From NCBI GenBank assembly GCA_018266915.1, contig JAFDZM010000068.1:62001-126000 (forward strand): a stretch of DNA of 64,000 bases, in the 5' to 3' direction. The notes under the pieces were generated by a model. That model was not told the DNA's origin. It saw nothing but the letters and a program-made list of their open reading frames with translations, and made no database searches. Position 1 is the stretch's first letter, and each line of letters opens with the position of its first letter. Source of the DNA: Bacteroidota bacterium (lineage in GTDB: Bacteria > Bacteroidota > Bacteroidia > Sphingobacteriales > Sphingobacteriaceae). Made by a program: the position numbers and the translations under genes. Positions 35,976 through 43,434 of the stretch are shown in pieces.

Positions 35976-36332
35976 ATGGCGCGGCCTAAGGTTCCAGAAG
36001 CCGAACGCCGTTCGGCGAAATTTACGTTGATGCTAACTTCCGGCGAACTTGCAAAACTTGTTCAGCTCGGCGAAGTATGCAATAAGCCACCGGCAGCCTT
36101 AGCCAGGGAAAAGTTATTCAAAGGTAAGTTCCCCGCCGCCCGTATTCCAAAAATCGATGTGCAGGGTTATACCCAGCTACAAAAGATCGGGAACAATCTA
36201 AACCAATTAACTCGCCTCGCAAATAGCGGAAAATTGCCCCGCGAGCTACTTGGCCTTTTATTGAAATTGAACCAGCGGCTTGAGCTAACCATTAGTAAGA
36301 TTGTTTATGATAGCGAGTCAAAAGATAGGTAA
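35976..36332 (+). CDS. mobC: MobC-like relaxosome accessory protein
   Basis: This 118-residue protein has an N-terminal ribbon-helix-helix-like segment (RRSAKFTLMLTSGELAKLVQLG) and the conserved QLQKIGNNLNQLTRLAN motif of MobC/MbeC-type proteins, which bind oriT and help the relaxase open DNA. Its end overlaps the relaxase start by 26 bp, a usual mobCA arrangement. Confidence 0.88.
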   Translation: MARPKVPEAERRSAKFTLMLTSGELAKLVQLGEVCNKPPAALAREKLFKGKFPAARIPKIDVQGYTQLQKIGNNLNQLTRLANSGKLPRELLGLLLKLNQRLELTISKIVYDSESKDR

Positions 36333-37533
36333 AAGCTTTATGGGTGCTTTAGGCTACAATTTGAAAAAGCTCTTTCTACATGATGGCGATAGGAGGGCCG
36401 AATTGTTGTCTACAAATTTCGCAAGTACCGATGTTAAAGGCATCGCAAAGGAAATCGAAATGGTCAAAAGTTTACGGCCAAATCTAAACCGCTACGTTTA
36501 TCATACCAGTTTGAATTTTCCGAAAGAAGAACAGGCGCAGCTATCCAAAGGCAAGTTACTGGCGATTGCGAGGGATTACCTGGAGGCGATGGGATTTTCA
36601 AACAATCAATATCTAATCTTTCTGCATCATGATGCAGACCATCCGCATTTACACCTGTTGGTAAACCGGATTTGCTTTGACGGTAGTATCGTGTCCGATA
36701 GCAATAATTTCAAAAGAAGTGAAGCCATTGTCAGAGTGCTGGAAAACAAGTACAGGCTTAAACAGGTAAAGCAAGGCAAGTATTCCGCAAAGTATCGGTA
36801 TAACAATGTATCAACGGCGCGCCGTAACTCTATAACCATAGAGCGGAGTAACAATATATCTCAACGCGCGCCATCCAAGAATGAAATAGAAATGTCGATT
36901 AGGACCGGAAAGGGTTCCAATAAGATGGTATTGCAAGAGACGCTAAAGCGCATTTTACAAAATAGGGGGCAAACTTTAGCTAATTTCATCAGGCGGTGCG
37001 AAGCCGAAGGTATTGGCCTTTTATTTAACCAAGCATCCACTGGTCGGATCAGTGGCATTACCTATTTCCATAATGACTTTAAATCAAAAGGTCAAGCTTT
37101 AGGAGAACGATTCAAATGGGCGGAAATAATCAAATCACTAAACTATGAACAAATTAGAGACGGCAAGGCAATTAGCGAAACAAACAGCAGGACACTCGCA
37201 AAGTTCGGAGAACTTGACGCAGCAAAGGAAGGCAAAAGCAACCGAATCGGACGCGGAGTTACTGAGCTTCATAGAAGCCGTACACAAAATATTGAGTTTG
37301 ACGGATGGGAACAGGGCTTTATTGATGAAGCAGGCCGAACGGATGAACGAGATCGAGCGCAAACACTCAAAGGAGATGCGGTTAATGATCCTATTTCTAT
37401 TGGTTCCAATGATTATCATAGCGATTGGTTTGATGGCGCTATTGATATTCAGATAAGCGACGATATTGATGATGAGGCAATTCATGGCAGGAACAGGCAC
37501 CGGAAAAAACAGGCAAGAACAAACAGGCGTTAA
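36307..37533 (+). CDS. mobA: MOB-family relaxase
   Basis: This 408-residue protein carries the three-His HUH motif HHDADHPHLHLLVN (His112, His114, His116) and a candidate catalytic Tyr18 in MGALGYNL. It should nick oriT and pilot the strand during conjugative mobilisation. The ATG at 36307 is preferred over a TTG at 36301. The C-terminal third is polar, and its last 130 codons overlap another gene in the +1 frame (37145-37456). The element lacks its own transfer channel genes. Confidence 0.9.
   Translation: MIASQKIGKSFMGALGYNLKKLFLHDGDRRAELLSTNFASTDVKGIAKEIEMVKSLRPNLNRYVYHTSLNFPKEEQAQLSKGKLLAIARDYLEAMGFSNNQYLIFLHHDADHPHLHLLVNRICFDGSIVSDSNNFKRSEAIVRVLENKYRLKQVKQGKYSAKYRYNNVSTARRNSITIERSNNISQRAPSKNEIEMSIRTGKGSNKMVLQETLKRILQNRGQTLANFIRRCEAEGIGLLFNQASTGRISGITYFHNDFKSKGQALGERFKWAEIIKSLNYEQIRDGKAISETNSRTLAKFGELDAAKEGKSNRIGRGVTELHRSRTQNIEFDGWEQGFIDEAGRTDERDRAQTLKGDAVNDPISIGSNDYHSDWFDGAIDIQISDDIDDEAIHGRNRHRKKQARTNRR
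37145..37456 (+). CDS. Membrane-anchored protein embedded out of frame in the relaxase gene (MobB-like)
   Basis: This 103-residue protein starts at an ATG inside mobA, in the +1 frame, and lies wholly within it. Residues 1-78 are hydrophilic and helical with coiled-coil character (ELLSFIEAVHKILSL, QAERMNEIERKHSKEM). Residues 79-103 form one clean membrane segment (LMILFLLVPMIIIAIGLMAL). The layout resembles MobB of RSF1010-type plasmids, a membrane-anchored mobilisation protein encoded within mobA. A random shadow frame is unlikely to give such an ordered coil plus anchor. Confidence 0.65.
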   Translation: MNKLETARQLAKQTAGHSQSSENLTQQRKAKATESDAELLSFIEAVHKILSLTDGNRALLMKQAERMNEIERKHSKEMRLMILFLLVPMIIIAIGLMALLIFR

Positions 37534-37694
37534 AATAGTGGGCATTCCGCCTTTGGCGTCCGGCTATCCGCTAATACGCCTGCAAGCCTTATTCACGGGG
37601 CTGGTAATCGCTGCTATCCGTAATGCGATATTTTTCTTTATATTCGTGATTCAATCGGCTATTCAAAAAGCCGAATTGTGATAAGGTTTAGGTA

Positions 37695-37733
37695 AAAACC
37701 TCCAAGCGGCAAGCGCAAGGAGGTTTTATTTTT
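37695..37733 (+). terminator. Terminator after the mobilisation genes
   Basis: AAAACCTCC pairs with GGAGGTTTT around a 15-nt loop, followed by ATTTTT. It ends the mobC-mobA transcript. Confidence 0.75.
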
Positions 37734-37737
37734 AAAC

Positions 37738-37769
37738 AAAAAAGGAATGCTGAAAGCGTTCCTTTTTTG
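37738..37769 (-). terminator. Terminator of the leftward cyclase-like gene
   Basis: AAAAGGAATGC pairs with GCGTTCCTTTT (one mismatch) around TGAAA, with A and T tracts on either side. It serves the gene ending at 37803 on the minus strand and may be bidirectional. Confidence 0.75.
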
Positions 37770-37802
37770 CATCAGGTTACTAGTCTAAGATTTACTATGG
37801 AA

Positions 37803-38714
37803 TTATTGTTCCCGCTTACGCAATAAAACTACATACTTATCATTTTCAATTCGGACGTCAGCACTTGTCACTTTCGAGACAGAGCGACTATCAGAAAATC
37901 CAACACGCTCAAATTCATGTTTGACATCGTAAAGGCCATCCTGCGAAATAAAGTTATTTGTTGCCTGAAGATGAACCATACCTTCTCCACTTCTGCTATT
38001 CCATCCAAAACGCGGATGATAGACCAAACGATTTACCAGTTTTAGCCTATCCTTTGCAAATCCAATTTTTAAGTCGGCCGAACAGTTATGTATCCCATGC
38101 TCCGAGATCATTGATAAATCTTTAACTCCATACCACTTAAACTCGTCATATACTTTATAGTCTAGAGGATTTTCAAAAAGACAGAACAATTCACTTACGC
38201 AATTCATAAACTTCTTATTTTCATTATGAAGCGCAGCGTGAAGCTCGGTATCAAACAGTATTCTCATCCCTTTCGCTGGTTTTTCAAGCCCTACCGCCGT
38301 AGTAACAGCTTTCCCTAAGATCAGGCGCCCTAGATGATGAATTCTTTCCGTTTCAATTATTTCACCATATGCCATTCCTCCCCTACAAAGAATTCCCCTT
38401 TCTATAGCCATATGCATATATTTATGGGTAAATAAAACTATCTTTTCTATCGACCGAGACCATGCAAAAAAGCAGTCCGATAGTTGAGCTATTTTAACAT
38501 CTGCGAATTCATGCTCAAGTAATTGGAGTATTTCTCTAAACGCGACAAGAAGATTAGCCGCCAAAAATTGGTTATTCTTTTGCTCTTCGGTTCCGTCCGT
38601 CCAAGCCTCAAAATCTTTATCAGTTAGTTTGATTAGATTATTTGTCAACGCTCCAAATCCCAAGATATCAACAAATAACACTGCGCCATTATAAGACTCC
38701 AATTGTTTTCCCAT
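37803..38714 (-). CDS. Class III nucleotidyl cyclase-like protein
   Basis: This 303-residue protein has a cyclase homology-like domain. AVLFVDILGFG supplies the first metal Asp (Asp16), KIAQLSDCFFAWS a second Asp (Asp80) where class III cyclases have GD, and RGGMAYGEI matches the conserved Arg/Gly strand. No membrane or sensor domain is present. Such soluble cyclases occur in signalling and in Pycsar phage defence, but no cyclic-nucleotide effector gene is adjacent. It is preceded, in the same direction, by an XRE regulator. Confidence 0.6.
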   Translation of the reverse strand: MGKQLESYNGAVLFVDILGFGALTNNLIKLTDKDFEAWTDGTEEQKNNQFLAANLLVAFREILQLLEHEFADVKIAQLSDCFFAWSRSIEKIVLFTHKYMHMAIERGILCRGGMAYGEIIETERIHHLGRLILGKAVTTAVGLEKPAKGMRILFDTELHAALHNENKKFMNCVSELFCLFENPLDYKVYDEFKWYGVKDLSMISEHGIHNCSADLKIGFAKDRLKLVNRLVYHPRFGWNSRSGEGMVHLQATNNFISQDGLYDVKHEFERVGFSDSRSVSKVTSADVRIENDKYVVLLRKREQ

Positions 38715-38788
38715 GTCGATAAAGTTTATTTAGGTGATGAAGGTTTGAATATGAGATTGAGACGCAGGATATATGAGTTTTAGAAGAA

Positions 38789-39184
38789 TTAATTGCGGTT
38801 TTTCAACAATTCGACCTTTTCCCGTTCGCTCGCCAAAAGTTGTTCGTAGAGCTTTTTATTTTCTTCGTAAACCTCTACCAACTTATCGATCGGGTTAAAA
38901 GTGCTGTTAAAGGCATAAACCGCACCGTTATTTGTACTGTTATCATTAAACGTATTAAAGTAATTGACTACAGCTTCTTCACTAAAGTTTTTTATTGCCT
39001 CGGGGGTTACACCCAATACTTTTGCAATTTTGTTTAGTGCCTCATCTTCGACATCTGCGCTTTGCTCAATTTTGGAAACAGCTTGTTGGCTAACGCCTAA
39101 TTCTGTCGCTAGAGTCTCTTGCTTTATACCACGCAGCTCGCGGATTTTACTGATTTTTCGTCCGATATGTATAGTCTCTGCCAT
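38789..39184 (-). CDS. XRE-family helix-turn-helix regulator
   Basis: This 131-residue protein has an N-terminal XRE HTH (IGRKISKIRELRGIKQETLATELGVSQQAVSKIEQ) and a C-terminal coiled tail (VYEENKKLYEQLLASEREKVELL) for oligomerisation. The ATG at 39184 (MAETIHIG) is chosen over a farther start at 39268, which would overlap the divergent gene. It lies 74 bp before the cyclase-like gene. Confidence 0.88.
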   Translation of the reverse strand: MAETIHIGRKISKIRELRGIKQETLATELGVSQQAVSKIEQSADVEDEALNKIAKVLGVTPEAIKNFSEEAVVNYFNTFNDNSTNNGAVYAFNSTFNPIDKLVEVYEENKKLYEQLLASEREKVELLKNRN

Positions 39185-39323
39185 AATCAAAGGTATTGGT
39201 ATTTTGTAAATGTAAGAAACAACTTTCGGTTTGTAAAACACAACCATGTATGGTTCGGTACGGCACAACAGCCCATTTACTTTGAATTACCGGACAATGC
39301 CGCCCGGTGTCAAAAATAATCTT

Positions 39324-40736
39324 ATGAACACCGTACTGAATCAATGGGTGAACTGCCCTATAAATCTCTCGACTCACGAAATTGAAAACCCTTATATTGT
39401 AATCGACGACTTCTTTTCGGCTGATGACCTGAGCGGTCACCTGGGATATTTGAAAAAGTGGCGGGACCGGGTTATCGGGCCGGGCTATTATGTTGATTTG
39501 AAAGGCAGTCCTTCAGGACTGCTTTGGCGGCATGAATTGAACATCAGGCTTATTGAAAGTGTTGCTCAGTTGTTGAATTCATCGGGTTTAATGAAAGGCA
39601 ACGCCGTAGACATTAACACCGAGGACAATATGCAAGAGGCAATCATAGTTAAAAGTAAGCTCAATGAATCAGAGATCAGCAACCCGTTGATTGTGATAAA
39701 TGCATTCTTCGAGGGGCGAACGATCAGCTGGTATCGCGAAGAACTTCAAGAATGGTTAAGGTATGGCCTTTCAACGGACGCCGCGAAAGAGTTCGTTTGC
39801 AGCCCGGACCTCGTTATTGTCTTTGAGAATTTGCAAAAACTGTATGCGGCCGCATGGATAATGCTGGCAGCCCACGAGGAACAAACTGCTGAAACCGAAC
39901 AGGCGGAAAAACCGCCAGTTTCTAACGTCCGGCTATATAATCTTGACAATGAGCCGTTGCCCATACACCAGGAAATTCTACCCAATTTGGTTTCCATTAT
40001 CAAAAATAAATTACCGACAACTTACGCAATTTATTATCTGGGTTATAAACCCGGCAATCACACCTCGGCGTTTTTATTAGTGCTCACAGCCGATTATGAG
40101 CAAGGTGAGGCATTAAGTCTTGGCACTATGCTGGAAGAAAGCTGCCGCCCTTCAAACGTAGTTATTCTGGTACATTATGCATCAGCGGTTGTCAATGCCA
40201 TAAACAAGGGTGATCATTTCTTCAATCGTGCGCTGGCTTGTCCCGCTTTATATATTTCAGGTAACATGCTGTTGCCTGATTCGGACGTTATTAAACCCAG
40301 TACGCCCAATGACTTGGGAGAAGCAAATTGGGAACGATGGAGGAAACAGGCAAAAGAGTTTTTAATGGGCGCGGAGTATTATTTATCAGTGGGAGCTTAT
40401 TCAGCTGCTTTATTCTCCTTGCATCAGTGCGCCGAAGATGTATTAATAGCGATTGTCCGTTCTGTGTTGGGTTATAAAATCAATAGCCATAATCTTCTGC
40501 GCTTACTGCGTGTTACTCAATTTTTCACCAACGATCTGACGGCTGTTTCTAAAATCGAAACCGAACAAGGCAAGCGGAATTTTAACATTTTAAAGGATGC
40601 GTATATCGACGTTAGATATCGGGATAGTTACGAGCCGGATAGTTCTTCTTTGGATATTTTATATCCGGTTGTACGTGATTTACTATCTACAGCCGAGGAA
40701 ATACACCACCAATTTTTATTGCGAAATAGTATCTGA
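39324..40736 (+). CDS. HEPN-domain protein of mobile elements
   Basis: This protein of about 470 residues has no recognised fold in its N-terminal 330 residues. The C-terminal 130 residues match HEPN domains (GAEYYLSVGAYSAALFSLHQCAEDVLIAIV and NSHNLLRLLR), helical modules common in nucleic-acid-targeting toxins and nucleotidyltransferase partners; the RNase-type R-x4-6-H motif is not clear. An ATG at 39246 is also possible, but the inner start leaves promoter room beside the divergent XRE gene. I recall similar proteins in Bacteroidota conjugative elements; the function is unknown. Confidence 0.6.
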   Translation: MNTVLNQWVNCPINLSTHEIENPYIVIDDFFSADDLSGHLGYLKKWRDRVIGPGYYVDLKGSPSGLLWRHELNIRLIESVAQLLNSSGLMKGNAVDINTEDNMQEAIIVKSKLNESEISNPLIVINAFFEGRTISWYREELQEWLRYGLSTDAAKEFVCSPDLVIVFENLQKLYAAAWIMLAAHEEQTAETEQAEKPPVSNVRLYNLDNEPLPIHQEILPNLVSIIKNKLPTTYAIYYLGYKPGNHTSAFLLVLTADYEQGEALSLGTMLEESCRPSNVVILVHYASAVVNAINKGDHFFNRALACPALYISGNMLLPDSDVIKPSTPNDLGEANWERWRKQAKEFLMGAEYYLSVGAYSAALFSLHQCAEDVLIAIVRSVLGYKINSHNLLRLLRVTQFFTNDLTAVSKIETEQGKRNFNILKDAYIDVRYRDSYEPDSSSLDILYPVVRDLLSTAEEIHHQFLLRNSI

Positions 40737-41351
40737 TAAGCAGGCCATTTAGAAATGTGTCCCGCGTTAATTGCCGTTGCACATGCTGCGGCAAACGGCT
40801 CATTACATTACGCTTGTTGTCACGCGCTACATTTCAGTCGCCGTCAGCCTCGCTTTACCTGAAACTCGTTGCCCAATGCAACAGGTTTTTCTCGCTTCTA
40901 ATCCGACATGAGGACATTTGCAAATACTTATGGTTTTAAATTATAACCATAGGTTTTAGAAGATACTACTAGTAAACCTTACAATAGCATAGCACCGCTT
41001 CCACAAAATTAGCACTGCAGGTAAACCGTCAAGGGTATATGAACCGCGATGATAGAATCGCGGCACTTGACACTTTCCCTGCTTGCTGCTGCCAGTTGTT
41101 TAAGCGTTGCAATGCGTTAGTATGTACTGATTTTTTTACGCTTACTTGTAATAAACTTCATAGTGCTGCGTCATAATGGTGCATCGGGCGAAAGCCCGGT
41201 CGTATTTACAAAATTACCTGGCTTCGGCTGATGGGTTTCTGTAAGTACGGCGACCACTCTCCGGCCAGTTAATTCGCCGGAAGCACCCTTCTGAAGTGGT
41301 TGCAGGAGATCAGTGATTTTCCGGTCAGAATAAACCTTCGAATTATTGTCT
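40737..41351. other. 615-bp non-coding stretch with stable hairpins
   Basis: No convincing gene is seen. It contains a nested hairpin at 41028-41071 (outer GTCAAG/CTTGAC, inner CCGCGAT/ATCGCGG) and a GAAA-tetraloop hairpin at 41185-41198 (CGGGC-GAAA-GCCCG). It precedes a small gene and the recombinase, so it may hold recombinase regulation, an RNA or an accessory recombination site. Confidence 0.45.
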
Positions 41352-41522
41352 ATGAAGGCCGGACTATCCGAGAAGAGGAATATTACTCCTCAGCAAGCAG
41401 TAAAAATTTTGGAGCAAAGTGGCTTGAAAGTAACTGAAAAAGATGCTGAGATAATCTTGGATTTCTTATATTTTTTAGGTAAATTAACTGTAAATCAATA
41501 CTTTAAAAACGATAAGAAATAG
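41352..41522 (+). CDS. 56-residue conserved-type small protein upstream of the recombinase
   Basis: The frame is ATG (41352) to TAG (41520-41522) and too short for usual gene callers. The sequence contains ITPQQAVKILEQSGLKVTEK and then DAEIILDFLYFLGKLTVNQY, a pattern I recall from many small Bacteroidota proteins of mobile elements (ITPEQAVEML...EQAKLILEFL...). It is predicted all-helical with an HTH-like spacing. It ends 21 bp before the recombinase start, so the two are probably cotranscribed, and it may act as a recombination directionality or regulatory factor (inference). Confidence 0.65.
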   Translation: MKAGLSEKRNITPQQAVKILEQSGLKVTEKDAEIILDFLYFLGKLTVNQYFKNDKK

Positions 41523-41543
41523 CCATATCTAACCTTGCTTATT

Positions 41544-43109
41544 ATGAATTCTGCCTACTTATATGTGCGTGTAAGCACCGATGAACAAAAAAGAAAAGGA
41601 TACTCATTACCGGAGCAGGAAGACCGCCTATTGCGCCACTGTGAACAAAATAACATAGAGGTCAAGGGTATCTTCCGCGAAGATTACTCAGCCAAGAATT
41701 TTAATCGCCCGGAGTGGACGAAACTATTGGGTATACTCAAAAATAGGAAGAAAAAAGACCAGGAGAATGTACTGTTTATCAAATGGGATAGGTTCAGCCG
41801 GAACATCGAGTACGCCTATCAGATGATCGGCATCCTAAGAAGCCACAACGTTCAGGCAATGGCAATTGACCAGCCCATCGACTTCAAGATACCGGAAAGC
41901 ACTGTAATGCTTGCTGTTTACCTTGCCGTCCCTGAATCTGAAAACACAAGAAGAGCATTAAATACATTAACAGGAATGCGGAGAGCAAGAAAAGCGGGGC
42001 GTTGCGTGTCAACCGCACCAAAAGGGTATCAAAACCTTTCGCACCCTGATGGAAGAAAATACATTGCTCCCAAACAGCCTGAAGCTGATTTAATGCGCTG
42101 GGTATTTTCCGAACTTTCAACCGGTAATTACAGCGGCGAACAGGTGCGAAAAATGGCCTATGCAAAAGGCTTGAAATGTGAGCGAAACAATTTCTGGAAG
42201 ATTATTCGTAATCCGATATACTGCGGAACCATTGTTGTACCGCCTTATGAAGATGAGGAAATACAATTTGTAAAAGGATTACACGAGCCTCTAATTTCAG
42301 AAAGCCTTTTTTACGATGTTCAGGACGTATTAAACGGCAATAAGCGCAAAACCGCAGTCAAGTTCGTTTCAACTGACTTGTTGCCTTTAAGGGGCTTTTT
42401 AGAGTGCCCTGATTGTCACCGGATGCTAACGGGAAGTGCATCAAAAGGACGACACGGCAAGTACTTTCATTACTATCATTGTACGAGCGGCTGTAAGTGC
42501 CGCTTTAAAGCGGCCACAGTTAATGAATATTTTGAGAATGAACTATTGAATTTTCAGCTTACACCCGCGACAGGGATGCTTTTTAAGCGGGTAGTGATCG
42601 ATGTATATCAATCGGAAAAGCGGGGAGATATAGATGAACGTAAAACTATTTTAGCAGAAATAGAGCGTCAGGAGGCGTTACTGTCTAATGCAAGAAAGCA
42701 GATTGCTGCGAATGAGATTGAGCCGGATGATTTTAAAGCCATCAAAACAGACTGCAATAAGGCTCTTAAAATGCTTGAAGATAAATTGGAAAGTCTGCCA
42801 ACGAAGGGGGATAGCCTGCGCACGATTGAAACCCTTTTAGATATACTTATCGCAAAGTTTACAAATATTCAAAGTCACTTTAGACAGTCTTCTATACTTG
42901 ACAAACGCAAGCTAATCGGTTCGATGTACCCCAAAAATCTCTGCTTTGACGGAGTAGGACATCGAACCCCTTACTTGAATGAGCCGCTTTCTCTTATTAT
43001 GCAGATTAACAAGCACTTACAAGGGCTTGAAAACGGAAAAAGGCCATCTTTCGATGACCTTTCCCTTATGGTAGCCCGTAGGGGAATCGAACCCCTGTTT
43101 CAAGAATGA
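41544..43109 (+). CDS. Large serine recombinase (integrase of island B)
   Basis: This 521-residue protein has an N-terminal resolvase domain with catalytic Ser11 (YLYVRVSTDEQ) and WDRFSRN, a recombinase domain (about 165-275), a zinc ribbon (LECPDCHRM and YYHCTSGCKC), then a coiled coil. The ATG at 41544 is chosen over a TTG at 41535. The last about 24 codons run through the tRNA-Glu terminator and the antisense of its 3' end, giving the tail VARRGIEPLFQE, so the C-terminus is set by the attachment site. A broken relative lies at 8466-8675. Confidence 0.92.
   Translation: MNSAYLYVRVSTDEQKRKGYSLPEQEDRLLRHCEQNNIEVKGIFREDYSAKNFNRPEWTKLLGILKNRKKKDQENVLFIKWDRFSRNIEYAYQMIGILRSHNVQAMAIDQPIDFKIPESTVMLAVYLAVPESENTRRALNTLTGMRRARKAGRCVSTAPKGYQNLSHPDGRKYIAPKQPEADLMRWVFSELSTGNYSGEQVRKMAYAKGLKCERNNFWKIIRNPIYCGTIVVPPYEDEEIQFVKGLHEPLISESLFYDVQDVLNGNKRKTAVKFVSTDLLPLRGFLECPDCHRMLTGSASKGRHGKYFHYYHCTSGCKCRFKAATVNEYFENELLNFQLTPATGMLFKRVVIDVYQSEKRGDIDERKTILAEIERQEALLSNARKQIAANEIEPDDFKAIKTDCNKALKMLEDKLESLPTKGDSLRTIETLLDILIAKFTNIQSHFRQSSILDKRKLIGSMYPKNLCFDGVGHRTPYLNEPLSLIMQINKHLQGLENGKRPSFDDLSLMVARRGIEPLFQE
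43037..43062 (-). terminator. tRNA-Glu terminator, inside the recombinase 3' end
   Basis: On the minus strand AAAGGTCATC-GAAA-GATGGCCTTTTT forms a hairpin with T-tract starting 7 nt after the tRNA CCA. On the plus strand it encodes recombinase residues. It is identical to 8238-8264 over 27 nt. Confidence 0.8.
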
Positions 43110-43143
43110 AAATCTTGCGTCCTAACCCCTAGACGAACGGGCC
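43069..43143 (-). tRNA. tRNA-Glu (UUC)
   Basis: The minus strand folds as a complete tRNA: acceptor GGCCCGT/ACGGGCT (one G-U at the end), anticodon arm CAAGA-TTTTCAT-TCTTG with anticodon TTC, T-arm AGGGG-TTCGATT-CCCCT, discriminator A and an encoded CCA (43071-43069). It is the attachment target of the islands to its left; fragments of its 3' end occur at 8271 and 22531. Confidence 0.97.
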
Positions 43144-43434
43144 TTTTGATTTGAAAAACTCAATTTGGAATCTTCCGTTTCGGGATGGCAAAGATATAGC
43201 TTTAAAAGAAGTTTTAAAATAATTTTTTAAAAAATATTTAAGCCCTTTATAACAGTGTGATAATTAAGTCATAAAAACAATTTGCAGGCTTTTTTATTGT
43301 TGTTGTTATAGCCAATAGTCATACATTTATATTGAATCAATAAAAAATTGTAAGGTTTTTTATCTGCCGCGACTAAAATTCAGCCATTCAATAATTTGTA
43401 ATATTCTTTAACCACTTGAAAATAAACGAGTGAC

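Larger units (their letters stand above)
22531..43086. mobile_element. Genomic island B: integrative mobilisable element with RiPP cargo
   Basis: It runs from border repeat copy 2 to the tRNA-Glu gene, about 20.6 kb. It contains a serine recombinase beside the tRNA, mobC, a MOB relaxase with an embedded membrane gene, a hairpin-rich candidate oriT, a RiPP locus and accessory regulators. No type IV secretion genes are present, so it would be mobilisable rather than self-transmissible. The borders and genes are seen in the sequence; movement is inference. Confidence 0.65.

Noticed and set aside
37466..37681. 71-codon frame after the embedded gene
   Set aside because: It starts within the relaxase gene, has no clear body and seems to read a dispersed intergenic sequence; hydrophobicity alone is not enough.
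37803..38714. Cyclase-like gene as a Pycsar system
   Set aside because: No adjacent TM, TIR or cyclic-nucleotide-binding effector; only an XRE regulator and a HEPN gene are near.
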